A model generated the notes under the pieces. The model was given only the letters and a program-made list of their open reading frames with translations. It was not told the origin of the DNA and did not search any database. Shown in pieces: positions 9,099 to 17,413 of a DNA stretch of 64,000 nt. A program made the translations under genes and the position numbers. The DNA is from a candidate division FCPU426 bacterium (lineage in GTDB: Bacteria > Oederibacteriota > Muellerivitia > Muellerivitales > Muellerivitaceae): the NCBI GenBank assembly GCA_027452205.1, contig DAIDGV010000011.1, positions 18,864 to 82,863 of the forward strand, read 5' to 3'. Within the stretch, counting starts at the first letter, position 1. Each line of letters begins with the position of its first letter.

Positions 9099-10201
9099 AG
9101 GCGAATCCCATTCTTTTGGGTTTTGTCCGCAAGGAGATCGTTCAAACCCTGCGGGACAAAAGGTCTTGGTTCGTCCTTTTCTTGGCCCCGGTGCTTCAAC
9201 TTATCCTTTTCGGCATGGCGGTCAACACGGAGATGAAAGACATCAAACTGGGAGCGGTTTACGCTCCGGGCGACGTCTTTTGCCGAAGGGTGGTGGAACG
9301 TTTCTACTCTTCCCAATGGTTCGTCCCAGCGGACGGGAAAGGAACGGATCCCTTTGATTGGATCCGGTCGGGCCGGGCGGACGCGGTGATCGTCGCCCCG
9401 CCGGGCGGATTGACCCAGGCCGTCGGCCGGGACCGGGGAAAGCTGCAACTCCTCATCAACGGCAGCAATGTCCTCAAATGCCAAAGTATCGAGAACTACG
9501 CCACGGCCATACTGGCCCAAGCGGCGGCCCAAGAAAAGATCCGGCCCCGACCGCAGCCGGTGTTGGAATTGAGCACCCGGGTCCTTTACAACCCCCAGTT
9601 GGATTCCGCGTTTTTTATGGTGCCGGGCGTGGTCTGTAACATCCTGGGGATCCTCACGATCGTTTTGACCAGCGCGGGATTGACCCGGGAAAAGGAGGAG
9701 GGGACCTTTGAGACCCTGATCGCCTCGCCGGCCAGGCCTTGGGAGATCCTTTTGGGAAAGAGCGTTCCATATGTGCTCCTGGCGATGTTGGATGGCCCGG
9801 CGGTCCTGGCAACCTCCCTTTTGGTCTTCCAAGTCCCCATGCGGGGGTCCTATCTGGAGTTAATGGTCTCGGGTTTCGCCTTCGTGGTGACCAATGTGGC
9901 CATCGGCGTCCTTATTTCAACCATCGCCAAGAACCAACAACAAGCGGTATTAGCGGGATTTCTTTTTTTATTTCCGGCCATCACGCTCTCGGGACTGGGT
10001 TTTCCGGTTGAGAACATGCCGTTGATCCTGCGGGTGGCCGCTTACCTCAACCCTTTCAAGTACTTCGTGGACCTGCTCCGGAACATCATGCTCAAAGGAG
10101 GGGACTTCGGACTCTTTACCACCGATACGCTGATCCTTTTTCTCTTGGGAACGGCGGCCGTCCTTTTTACCTTCGCCCGCTTCCGGCGGACCTTGAACTG
10201 A
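9095..10201 (+). CDS. ABC-2 family permease, pair B second subunit
   Basis: A 368-residue paralogue of the permease at 6015-7130, starting 'VRKEIVQTLRDKRSWFVLFLAPVLQLILFGMAVNTE'. It has the same periplasmic insert ('SGRADAVIVAPPGGLTQAVGR' matching 'SGKADAVLLAPEGGLTRALER') and the 'REKEEGTFETLIASPARPWEILLGK' coupling loop. It closes the exporter operon. With pair A it offers two alternative heterodimeric translocators for one ATPase pair, adaptor and TolC, or one unusual four-subunit assembly. Confidence 0.88.
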   Translation: MKANPILLGFVRKEIVQTLRDKRSWFVLFLAPVLQLILFGMAVNTEMKDIKLGAVYAPGDVFCRRVVERFYSSQWFVPADGKGTDPFDWIRSGRADAVIVAPPGGLTQAVGRDRGKLQLLINGSNVLKCQSIENYATAILAQAAAQEKIRPRPQPVLELSTRVLYNPQLDSAFFMVPGVVCNILGILTIVLTSAGLTREKEEGTFETLIASPARPWEILLGKSVPYVLLAMLDGPAVLATSLLVFQVPMRGSYLELMVSGFAFVVTNVAIGVLISTIAKNQQQAVLAGFLFLFPAITLSGLGFPVENMPLILRVAAYLNPFKYFVDLLRNIMLKGGDFGLFTTDTLILFLLGTAAVLFTFARFRRTLN

Positions 10202-10210
10202 GGAACGATC

Positions 10211-10798
10211 ATGGGACGGAAGACGCTCATCCTGTTGGTGAACATCCTTCCCGGGGCCTATTTGGTTTCGCTTTGGTTCTCGGGACAAGATCTTTATGAT
10301 CCCCGGCCCTGGGTGAATCTGCCCATTCGTTTTTATCTCATGGATCTCTGCCCGGTATTGTGGACCCTTCAAATTTTTGGTGTTCCCGCCAGAGGTTTCT
10401 TCCAGAAGCTCTTCCGTCAGGGCGTCCGGCGCTCGGCCCTGTTGGCGGCTCCGGTCTTGGCGCTAGTCCTGTTCCTTGTGGAATCCTTACGGGCGGTGAG
10501 GGACCCGGCGACGGCCCAAGCGGTCACTTTGACCAATGTGTTGTGGATGGAAGGCGCGGCGGTATGGACCGTTTTCTTGTTGCTGGCTTCCGCTCGATCA
10601 CGGCCCGGTCTTTCAACCGCCGCGCGATGGAGTTCCTTCGGTTCCTTCATTGTTCTTTTAGCCGGCGGGGCCGTTTATTTTTTTGATACTGGATGCGACA
10701 TCAGCCGTTTGCTCGTTTTGATAGGGATCGCGGCTTGGTCGATCCAGAAAGTCATCGACTTTTTGGCGGTCCGAAACTCAAGATTCTCCGTTTATTAG
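10211..10798 (+). CDS. Hypothetical multi-pass membrane protein
   Basis: A 195-residue protein I do not recognise. Hydrophobic stretches near residues 5-24, 70-90, 110-128, 143-160 and 168-188 suggest about five membrane helices. It starts 9 nt after the last permease gene with GAGGAA as ribosome site and could be the last member of the exporter operon. No catalytic motif is visible. Confidence 0.65.
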   Translation: MGRKTLILLVNILPGAYLVSLWFSGQDLYDPRPWVNLPIRFYLMDLCPVLWTLQIFGVPARGFFQKLFRQGVRRSALLAAPVLALVLFLVESLRAVRDPATAQAVTLTNVLWMEGAAVWTVFLLLASARSRPGLSTAARWSSFGSFIVLLAGGAVYFFDTGCDISRLLVLIGIAAWSIQKVIDFLAVRNSRFSVY

Positions 10799-10887
10799 TC
10801 AATCGTTCAGGGCAAAGGCATGATGGCGAGCATATTGAGAACCTCTTCGGGTGGATTAGGATTAAGAAGAAAGAAGAGGAGGCGACC

Positions 10888-12063
10888 ATGATCCGACAGA
10901 CCCTGCAAGAACTTTTGGCGGAAAGGACCGTAGAAGGGTCTCTTTATGAGAAGTTGGCCGAATATGGGGTCAGATGTCATGCCTGCGCCCACCGTTGCCG
11001 TATCCCCGAGGGCAAAAGAGGCGTGTGCCAGGTCCGCTATAACGAGGGCGGAGTGTTGAGAGTTCCCTGGAATTACGTGGGCGCATTGGACGTGGATCCG
11101 ATTGAGAAAAAACCGTTTTTTCATGTCCTGCCCGGCAGCATGGCTTATTCCTTCGGCATGTTGGGATGCGATTACCACTGCGATTATTGCCAGAACTGGA
11201 TCACCAGCCAGGCCCTTCGGGACCCGGCCTCGGAGGAGGCCGGCGCGCGGCCAGTCGACCTAACGGCCGAGCAGATCGTGGAAGGGGCCATCCAAAAGCA
11301 ATGCCATACGGTGACCTCCACTTACAATGAACCCCTGATCACGACCGAGTGGGCGGTAGAGATCTTCAAGAAAGCCCGAGTGGACAATCTCCTCACTTCC
11401 TACGTTTCCAACGGTAACGCCACCCGGGAAACTCTGGAATACCTGCGACCCTGGCTGGACGCCTACAAGGTGGACTTGAAGGCATTCAATGACAAGACCT
11501 ACCGAAGGAGTATGGGGGGGACCCTGGCGCCCGTGCTGGAGACCATCGAACGGCTCAAGGCCATGGGGGTATGGGTGGAAGTCGTGACTCTGGTGGTGCC
11601 GGGCCTGAACGACAGCGAGAATGAATTGAGCCACATCGCGAAATTCGTGGCCTCGGTTTCCCGGGACATTCCCTGGCATGTCACGGCTTTCCATCCCGAT
11701 TACAAGATGATGGAAAGGCCCTGGACCGAACCGGAGAAGTTGAACGTCAGTTATCAGATCGGCAAGGCCGCGGGACTTCATTACGTTTACTCGGGCAACC
11801 GGCCCGGGGAAGTGGGCACCACGGAAAATACCTATTGCCCTGGTTGCGGACAGTTGTTGATCGAACGCCAGGGTTTCCGGGTGAAGAAGAATATTTTGGG
11901 CGCGGAAGGCAACTGTCCCCGCTGCTTGGGCCCCATTCCCGGTATTTGGGGCGTTCCGGACAGGGCGCCCCACAAGGTGGTTCCGGTGGAAAGGACGCCC
12001 AGAAGCCAGGAAGCGCTCTTGATAATCAAAGAACCCGAAGAAAGTTTACTGGGGGAAACTTGA
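10888..12063 (+). CDS. AmrS-like radical SAM protein (AmmeMemoRadiSam family)
   Basis: A 391-residue enzyme. The chosen ATG 10888 follows GAGGAGGCGACC; the open frame extends to 10693 without support. It has an N-terminal Cys-rich segment 'CHACAHRCRIPEGKRGVCQVR' and the radical SAM cluster motif CX3CX2C as 'CDYHCDYC'. Substrate-barrel segments 'TSTYNEPLITTEWA' and 'AYKVDLKAFNDKTYR' follow, and a C-terminal pair of CxxC motifs ('CPGC', 'CPRC') suggests a further metal site. This is the COG1180 family named AmmeMemoRadiSam system radical SAM enzyme. The usual Memo and AMMECR1 partners are not in this window. The substrate is unknown. Confidence 0.88.
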   Translation: MIRQTLQELLAERTVEGSLYEKLAEYGVRCHACAHRCRIPEGKRGVCQVRYNEGGVLRVPWNYVGALDVDPIEKKPFFHVLPGSMAYSFGMLGCDYHCDYCQNWITSQALRDPASEEAGARPVDLTAEQIVEGAIQKQCHTVTSTYNEPLITTEWAVEIFKKARVDNLLTSYVSNGNATRETLEYLRPWLDAYKVDLKAFNDKTYRRSMGGTLAPVLETIERLKAMGVWVEVVTLVVPGLNDSENELSHIAKFVASVSRDIPWHVTAFHPDYKMMERPWTEPEKLNVSYQIGKAAGLHYVYSGNRPGEVGTTENTYCPGCGQLLIERQGFRVKKNILGAEGNCPRCLGPIPGIWGVPDRAPHKVVPVERTPRSQEALLIIKEPEESLLGET

Positions 12064-12073
12064 GGTCGGCGCC

Positions 12074-13032
12074 ATGGGAATCTTGTCGAAAGACGTAATG
12101 CGGGGAATGTGGAAAAGGTCGACCGCCTTTTTTTGGCGTCGGCCCGTTAGTGAGTTGGAACGAGAAATGCGGGCCCATCCTTCTGAATTTCTCGCCTCGA
12201 TCCTCTTCCTGGGGTTCGGTCTGTTGTCGCTGGTCGTCCTGGCATTGGGTCGACCCGGCGCGGGAGAAAGCCTTCGTTATACCTTGTTCTGTGGCAGTGT
12301 GTGGTTCCTTTGGATGACTTATGTGGTCCATTACCTGCCCGCAAAAGACCGGTTGATGCAATTTTTAAGGGGGGGTCGGTCCCTGGATAGCGGTGATGCT
12401 CGCTTATAAATGGGTGCGATTCCTCATTCCGGCGGTCCATCCTTCCAAATTCGACGACGAATTTCGACAGTTCGAGATAAAGTTTTGGGGACATCCTTCT
12501 TCCCTTTGGACGAAGGCGCTATCGGGAAGTCCCTTTTGGATCGATTTTTTTGTTCCTTTTATCTGGGATTCTTCTTGTGGATGTTCGGCTTTCTTTTTTA
12601 TTCCGCTTTTTCCAGCCGTGCCGTTATCAGAGGCTTATGTTGGGATTGATGTTGATCTATATCGGTGGCTTCATCGGTTACGTGATCTTTCCCGCCGCGG
12701 GCCCGCGTTATGCTTTTCCGGAAGAGTGGGTTTGGTTGAATGGAGGTAAGCTGTTCCATTTGACCGATCGTGTCGTTTGGCATATAGGGGCCCGGTTGGA
12801 TGTCTTTCCAAGTTTGCACGCGGCCATTGCCATTTTTCTTTTCCTCTGGCTGGCCGAGTATCATCCGTAGTAGGCCTTCTGGGGATTGCCCATGACCTTC
12901 GGGATGTGGATCTCCACCATTTTCTTGGGCTTCCATTATTTTCCGGACCTTGTTAGCGGGGCTTTCTTGGGCGCGGCGGTCTTTTTTCTGGTGCTCTTTT
13001 TGGAAAGACTATTTTATGGGCGGTTAGTTTAG
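12074..13032 (+). pseudogene. Decayed PAP2-type phosphatase / inositolphosphotransferase-like membrane gene
   Basis: Pieces of one membrane protein run through three frames. Frame 2 (12074 to about 12370) gives helices ending 'LMQFLRGG'. After a run of seven G the sense moves to frame 3 ('PWIAVMLAYKWVRFLIPAVHPSKFDD... FWIDFFVPF'), then back to frame 2 near 12560 ('YLGFFLWMFGFLFYSAF'). It then moves to frame 1 near 12615 ('YQRLMLGLMLIYIGGFIGYVIFPAAGPRYAF', then 'DVFPSLHAAIAIFLFLW'). Two adjacent TAG stops at 12868-12873 interrupt frame 1, which otherwise continues to 13032 with 'GFHYFPDLVSGAFLGA'. 'PSLHAA' and 'H..PDLVSG' are the PAP2 motifs. At least three frameshifts plus two stops make it non-functional. 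Confidence 0.8.
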
Positions 13033-13044
13033 ATAGTCCTATGG

Positions 13045-13251
13045 TCAGTTCTTTCTTTTGTTTTTTGCCCTTTTCTTTCCCAAAAAAGGTTCGATTTTGG
13101 CGAATTCATCCCTGGTGATCTGCTGGGGTTCGCCTCCGGAAAGTTCGATAAGGCATATGGAGTTTTCGTTTTCATAGGAAAAAGCGCAGACTTGCTCCAA
13201 ATTCAGCCACAGTTCTTTGTTGTCGATAGTCTTGAGATGGACGAATTTCAT
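13045..13251 (-). CDS. Small hypothetical protein
   Basis: A 68-residue protein, start taken at ATG 13251 (MKFVHLKTIDNKELW) because GAGGAAACTCC lies directly before it; the frame could add five residues upstream. Sequence is soluble, with alternating beta-like segments ('ELWLNLEQVCAFSYE', 'SICLIELSGGE') and a very basic C-terminus rich in Lys, Arg and Asn. Function unknown; no neighbours share its direction except the dehydrogenase upstream, from which it is separated by a terminator. Confidence 0.6.
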   Translation of the reverse strand: MKFVHLKTIDNKELWLNLEQVCAFSYENENSICLIELSGGEPQQITRDEFAKIEPFLGKKRAKNKRKN

Positions 13252-13273
13252 GGAGTTTCCTCTCAAAGAAAGC

Positions 13274-13296
13274 GAGCCGGCCCCCTGGGCCGGCTC
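13274..13296 (-). terminator. Terminator hairpin after the alcohol dehydrogenase gene
   Basis: A perfect 10-bp stem (GAGCCGGCCC / GGGCCGGCTC) with a 3-base loop lies 10 nt beyond the dehydrogenase stop codon. Read on the minus strand it is followed by the T-rich stretch GCTTTCTTTGAG. It fits intrinsic termination. Confidence 0.7.
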
Positions 13297-13306
13297 ACCG
13301 AAAATA

Positions 13307-14377
13307 CTAAGCCTTTAATATAACCTTCAGTGCGTTCTCCTTGGCGGCGTTACCAAAAGTGGCGTAAGCCGACATCACATCGGAAAGCGCGAATTTGTGG
13401 GTGCCCATTTTCTTGGCGTCCAACTTGCCAGATCTGAGCACCTTCAAAAGCATAGGCGTCGTCACCGTATCCACCAATCGGGTGGTCAAAGCGATATTGC
13501 GGTCCCAAAGTTTTTCCATATGCAGGGTCGCGGGTTTGCCGTGCACCCCGATATTGGCGATGCGTCCGCCGGGAGCCACGATGGCCTGGCAGGTCTCAAT
13601 GGAGGAGGGTACACCCACTGCCTCAATGGCCACGTCCACTCCCTCGCCGCCCGTCAGGGTCTGGATGCGTTGTTCGATATTTTCTTTCTCGAAGTTGATG
13701 GTGTCGGTGGCGCCAAAGGCCTTGGCGACCTTGAGACGGTTATCGTCCCGGTCGATCAGGATGAGTTTGGCGGGTGAATAGAACTGGGCGGTCAAAAGGG
13801 CCGCCAGTCCAATGGGGCCCGACCCCACGATGGCCACGATATCCCCCGGTTTCACCTGGCCGTTGATGACGCCGCACTCAAAACCGGTGGGGAAGATATC
13901 CGACAACATGACCAAGGCTTCCTCCTCGACCCCTGGAGGCGCGGCATAAAGGCTATTGTCGGCGTGAGGAATGCGGACATATTCGGCCTGGGTACCGTCA
14001 ATGGTGTTGCCAAGGATCCAGCCGCCGTTACGACAGTGGGAATACATCCCTTTCTTGCAATAATCGCATTTGCCGCAGGAAGTGATACAGGAGATCAGGA
14101 CCCGGTCCCCGACCTTGAAGTTTTGCACGCTTAATCCAACGGATTCGATGACGCCCACCCCTTCATGGCCCAAGACGCGGCCATCGGTGACGGTAGGAAC
14201 ATCCCCCTTCATGATGTGCAGATCGGTACCGCAGATCGTGGAGGTGGTGATACGGACGACGGCATCGGTGGATTCTTTGATGGCGGCTTTGGGTTTATCT
14301 TCCCAGGCCTTTTGGCCTGGGCCGTGGTACACCAAGGCTTTCATAGTGTTAGCGGCTACTTTTACAGCGGTGGTCAT
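13307..14377 (-). CDS. Zinc-dependent alcohol dehydrogenase (MDR family)
   Basis: A 356-residue medium-chain dehydrogenase. It has the catalytic zinc motif 'GHEGVGVIESVG', the first ligand Cys in 'STICGTDLH', a four-Cys structural zinc lobe ('CGKCDYCKKGMYSHC') and the NAD(P)-binding Rossmann motif 'VGSGPIGLAALLTAQ' near residue 187. It oxidises or reduces an alcohol/aldehyde pair; the exact substrate cannot be read from sequence. GAAGGGAG precedes the ATG. A weak TATGAC-type half-palindrome is centred 67 nt upstream, the spacing seen at other genes here. A strong terminator follows. Confidence 0.92.
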   Translation of the reverse strand: MTTAVKVAANTMKALVYHGPGQKAWEDKPKAAIKESTDAVVRITTSTICGTDLHIMKGDVPTVTDGRVLGHEGVGVIESVGLSVQNFKVGDRVLISCITSCGKCDYCKKGMYSHCRNGGWILGNTIDGTQAEYVRIPHADNSLYAAPPGVEEEALVMLSDIFPTGFECGVINGQVKPGDIVAIVGSGPIGLAALLTAQFYSPAKLILIDRDDNRLKVAKAFGATDTINFEKENIEQRIQTLTGGEGVDVAIEAVGVPSSIETCQAIVAPGGRIANIGVHGKPATLHMEKLWDRNIALTTRLVDTVTTPMLLKVLRSGKLDAKKMGTHKFALSDVMSAYATFGNAAKENALKVILKA

Positions 14378-14436
14378 AACAAACTCCCTTCAATGGTCTT
14401 TCTGACTCCACTGTAAGATGCCCTTCGGGACGTGAA

Positions 14437-14452
14437 TATGACCCAGACCATG
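14437..14452 (-). promoter_or_regulatory. Weak CRP/FNR-type site upstream of the alcohol dehydrogenase gene
   Basis: TATGAC-CCAG-ACCATG has one perfect half of the TATGAC-N4-GTCATA element and three of six matches in the other. It is centred about 67 nt before the start codon. Only the shared spacing makes it credible. Confidence 0.35.
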
Positions 14453-14543
14453 GCTCGTAAAAAATTCAAAAGGGTCTTTGCTGAGGTAAAACGTTCCCTT
14501 TCAAGATCGGGTAAGAGCCTCTTTCATTCCCCCGGTTCATGAC

Positions 14544-15740
14544 TTAAAACACCGTCAAATCGCCCGCTAGATAATCCTTCCAAAGGAAAGGCAGCAATGC
14601 CATTTCATCAGACACGATCTCCTCCACGGTGGAACGCAGGTCCCGCGGGTCGAGGCCTTCCAAAAGCCGCAATCGAACATCGATGACCAAGGGCTCGTTC
14701 AAGGGGTTGCCGATGCGGCTGACCAGATAGCATTCGGCTTCCCTCACCTCCACGAGGGCGACCACTCGTGAAGCGATGCGCTGGGCCGAGGCTTGGTACA
14801 ACTTACCGGTGTGGGTACGGGGATTCTTGCCCGCGGCGGCTTCCAAGGTCATTGGCCGGTAGGGAGTGATGAGGCCATTGGCCCGGTTGCCCCGGCCCAC
14901 CTGGCCGTCGTCGCCGGACTCGGCGGAGGTGCCCGTGACGGTCAGGTAAAGGCTCTGGGACGTATCGCCATCGGCGGTGTTGACCCTTACATCAGTGGCT
15001 AGTGGGGTATGGGCGCGCAAGATATTCTCGATCTCCCGGGTGAGGCGTTCCCTTTTCTGGAAATAATCAGGTAAGTCCCACACGAACCGGTCTACGAAAG
15101 CGCAGGACAATGTCAGCCCCAGCCGGTCCCCCTGCCGCACGCCCATGATCTTGATATCGGCGCCGGTCTCGGGGAAACGCCGTTTGAAATGGGGGGTGTT
15201 GAGTTCGCGTTCCAAGGCGAGGAGGGTGGTCTCCAGCGTGGTCATCGGCGCGAAACCCACTCCAATGGAAGTGTCGTTGGATAAGGGTACGGATGAGCCC
15301 CGGCCAAAAAGATCGACCAAGTCCCCTGAACCCGGACGCAGAAGGCATTGGATGGATAAATGCCGGTAAGGGTCCAAGTGGGGAAGTTTCTTGCGGAACC
15401 AATCGCGCACACTTTCCAAGGCCAGGTCCTGCAGGGGTACGATCTTTTCGCCCACACGATCGACCGCCCGGCCCGCCAGGAAGATCCGGATGGGCTCCGT
15501 GATCTCGCCGCCGCCAAAGCGAGGGCTGGAAGAACCGCCGACGAGGAGCACCTTATCCACGTTGTGGTGCAATATGGAGCCGAAATGATCCAAGTAATAA
15601 TGGCTGAGCGTTTGGGACAGATTCTCGGCCAGCGCGTCGCAAATGGAGTCAGGATGGCCTAGCCCCTTGCGTTCGACCACTTCCACATCCAAGTTGCCGA
15701 CCGAGGGGCCGCGAGAAACCGATAAGACCAAGGAGTTCAT
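14544..15740 (-). CDS. Archaeal-type methionine adenosyltransferase
   Basis: A 398-residue S-adenosylmethionine synthetase of the archaeal family (PF01941), not the usual bacterial MetK. Diagnostic segments are 'VERKGLGHPDSICDALAE' near residue 23, 'NTADGD', 'GDDGQVGRGNRANGLITPYRPM' and 'EAAAGKNPRTHTGKLY'. It forms SAM from methionine and ATP. It is translationally coupled to the APH-AAA gene (four-base overlap at 15737-15740). A divergent SAM synthetase in a stress-type cluster may be an auxiliary copy, but whether a standard metK exists elsewhere is unknown. Confidence 0.9.
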   Translation of the reverse strand: MNSLVLSVSRGPSVGNLDVEVVERKGLGHPDSICDALAENLSQTLSHYYLDHFGSILHHNVDKVLLVGGSSSPRFGGGEITEPIRIFLAGRAVDRVGEKIVPLQDLALESVRDWFRKKLPHLDPYRHLSIQCLLRPGSGDLVDLFGRGSSVPLSNDTSIGVGFAPMTTLETTLLALERELNTPHFKRRFPETGADIKIMGVRQGDRLGLTLSCAFVDRFVWDLPDYFQKRERLTREIENILRAHTPLATDVRVNTADGDTSQSLYLTVTGTSAESGDDGQVGRGNRANGLITPYRPMTLEAAAGKNPRTHTGKLYQASAQRIASRVVALVEVREAECYLVSRIGNPLNEPLVIDVRLRLLEGLDPRDLRSTVEEIVSDEMALLPFLWKDYLAGDLTVF

Positions 15741-17353
15741 ATTTCCGCCTCCCGAGCGCCGTTGGATAAGCGCCTGTCGATTAAAACCTCGCGCGTCCGG
15801 GAAAGACTCCGAGCCAAGGGGCCGTTGTTATCGATCCGGTGGGTTTCCCATTCCGGGGGAGGTTCTTCCCAAATATGGGCGATGGTCTCGTGGATCTGGA
15901 TGTCGGCGTCGGAGCCGGAACGACTGGCGGTGGGGACCAAGCGCTGACGGATTTGTTCCAGGTCCGTTCGGCATACATATAAGACAAATGGAACACCCAG
16001 ATCCCGGGCCAATCGGGCGAAAGGTTCTCGGCGGGATTGAAGATGGAAAGAAGCGTCCACCAATACCCGCTGTCCTTCCAATAACCGCTTCTCGGTCTTG
16101 GCCCGCATGACGGCGTAAGTTCGTTCGGTTTGGGTAGGGCTGTAGATCCCTTCTTGGAATGACGCGGCCATGTCTTTTTCCAAAGGTACGCCGGCCAAGC
16201 CTTTTCGTACGGTGTCCGAAGAGATCACTTGCATTCCTTCGGCCCGGGCCAGTTCTTTGGCCAAGCTGCTCTTGCCCGTTCCGGGCAGTCCGGTCATGAG
16301 GACCAGGCAGGGTTTTTGGGCTAGCGGGGCGACCTTTCCCCAGGCCATGAGCGAATGTTTCTGGGTCCAGTGGCACTCGGTATCCTTTTCGGCACCCTGC
16401 GCGGAAATGGCCTGCAGGCCTCGGGCCAGCGCGCGTATCAGATGTCGGTAGGCCACATAGAAAGAGAGAAGATCGCCATCGGTGTCGCCCGTATAACGGA
16501 AATATTCCTCGGCCATTTGGCGCGATTCCGCGGGATAACCGTGGGCCTCTAGGTCCATGACCAGGAAGGCTACGTCCAACAAGGGATCGCCGCAGCGGTA
16601 ACGCGGATCGAACTCGACCGCGTCGATGATGCGGATGTCCCTGGGAGCGGGCTCGTCCGGCTGGAAGTAGATGTGTTCCAAGCGGAGATCACCGTGGCCT
16701 TCCCGGGCCTTGAAACATCTTTCCTCGACCCAATGCCGCTGGCGATCCCATTCGTCGTTGAAAGCCCGTTCCAATCTTTCCCGCAGGGCGTGGGTCAGCA
16801 GGTCCGGTGGGAAAGCGCCGATCTGGGCGATGACTTGCCGCCAATTTTCCTCGACGATCTTAGGTTTGGCCCAACGGGCGATGTCCGGACCCTGGCCGGC
16901 CTGATGATAGAAATCCCTCAGGCGGGAAGCCAAGCGGGACCAGAAATCATCGGGCAAGATCCCCTGGGCCAGCCAGGTCCCCAGCCGCCATTCGTCCGGG
17001 AGGCGGCGCATCTTGACGGCATGGTCCACCGCATGGCCTTTTCCCTCAAAGACCAAACAGCCTTTTTGTTTCACCACTGGCACAACGCCCAGGTAAACGT
17101 CCGGGGCCAAACGCCGGTTCAAGGCCATTTCGATCCCACAGAAATGCATTCGTTGGGCCCGGGTGGAATAATCCACAAAAGGGAACTGGACGGCTTTCTT
17201 GATCTTGTAAGCGTGATCGCCCACCAGAAAGACGATGGAGATATGGGTCTCTTTTTTTTGGATGTCGGATGCCGTTTCAGGAAAGACCAAACGATCAGGT
17301 TCCCATACGAGTGTTGGGTGAGATGACATTCGGGACGTTGACTCTTTGCGCAT
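15737..17353 (-). CDS. Bifunctional APH-like kinase / AAA P-loop kinase protein
   Basis: A two-domain protein of 538 residues. The N-terminal half is aminoglycoside-phosphotransferase-like, with catalytic 'HGDLRLEHI' and a metal-binding 'IIDAVEFDPRYRCGDPLLDVAFLVMDLE'. The C-terminal half is a P-loop kinase with Walker A 'GLPGTGKSS' and a later 'LVDASFHLQSRRE'. Fusions of this type are annotated as bifunctional aminoglycoside phosphotransferase/ATP-binding proteins; their physiological substrate is not known and antibiotic resistance should not be assumed. I prefer ATG 17353 to 17359 because GGGGAGG is only one base before the latter but seven before the former. A TATGAC-type palindrome lies upstream. 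Confidence 0.87.
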   Translation of the reverse strand: MRKESTSRMSSHPTLVWEPDRLVFPETASDIQKKETHISIVFLVGDHAYKIKKAVQFPFVDYSTRAQRMHFCGIEMALNRRLAPDVYLGVVPVVKQKGCLVFEGKGHAVDHAVKMRRLPDEWRLGTWLAQGILPDDFWSRLASRLRDFYHQAGQGPDIARWAKPKIVEENWRQVIAQIGAFPPDLLTHALRERLERAFNDEWDRQRHWVEERCFKAREGHGDLRLEHIYFQPDEPAPRDIRIIDAVEFDPRYRCGDPLLDVAFLVMDLEAHGYPAESRQMAEEYFRYTGDTDGDLLSFYVAYRHLIRALARGLQAISAQGAEKDTECHWTQKHSLMAWGKVAPLAQKPCLVLMTGLPGTGKSSLAKELARAEGMQVISSDTVRKGLAGVPLEKDMAASFQEGIYSPTQTERTYAVMRAKTEKRLLEGQRVLVDASFHLQSRREPFARLARDLGVPFVLYVCRTDLEQIRQRLVPTASRSGSDADIQIHETIAHIWEEPPPEWETHRIDNNGPLARSLSRTREVLIDRRLSNGAREAEI

Positions 17354-17397
17354 GGTCATACCTCCCCATTACGATGTATCTAAGAGGGAGAAAATCC

Positions 17398-17413
17398 TAT
17401 GACGAAGGTCACA
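17398..17413 (-). promoter_or_regulatory. CRP/FNR-type palindrome upstream of the APH-AAA gene
   Basis: TATGAC-GAAG-GTCACA matches the TATGAC-N4-GTCATA element in 11 of 12 positions. It is centred about 46-52 nt before the start codon. Read toward the gene, TAGATACAT follows where a -10 box would be expected if the site sits near -41. It overlaps the end of the CHAD gene. Confidence 0.55.

Noticed and set aside
15737..17353. Antibiotic-resistance aminoglycoside phosphotransferase
   Set aside because: The APH-like domain is fused to a P-loop kinase in a family without shown resistance activity; the stress-cluster context gives no support for resistance.
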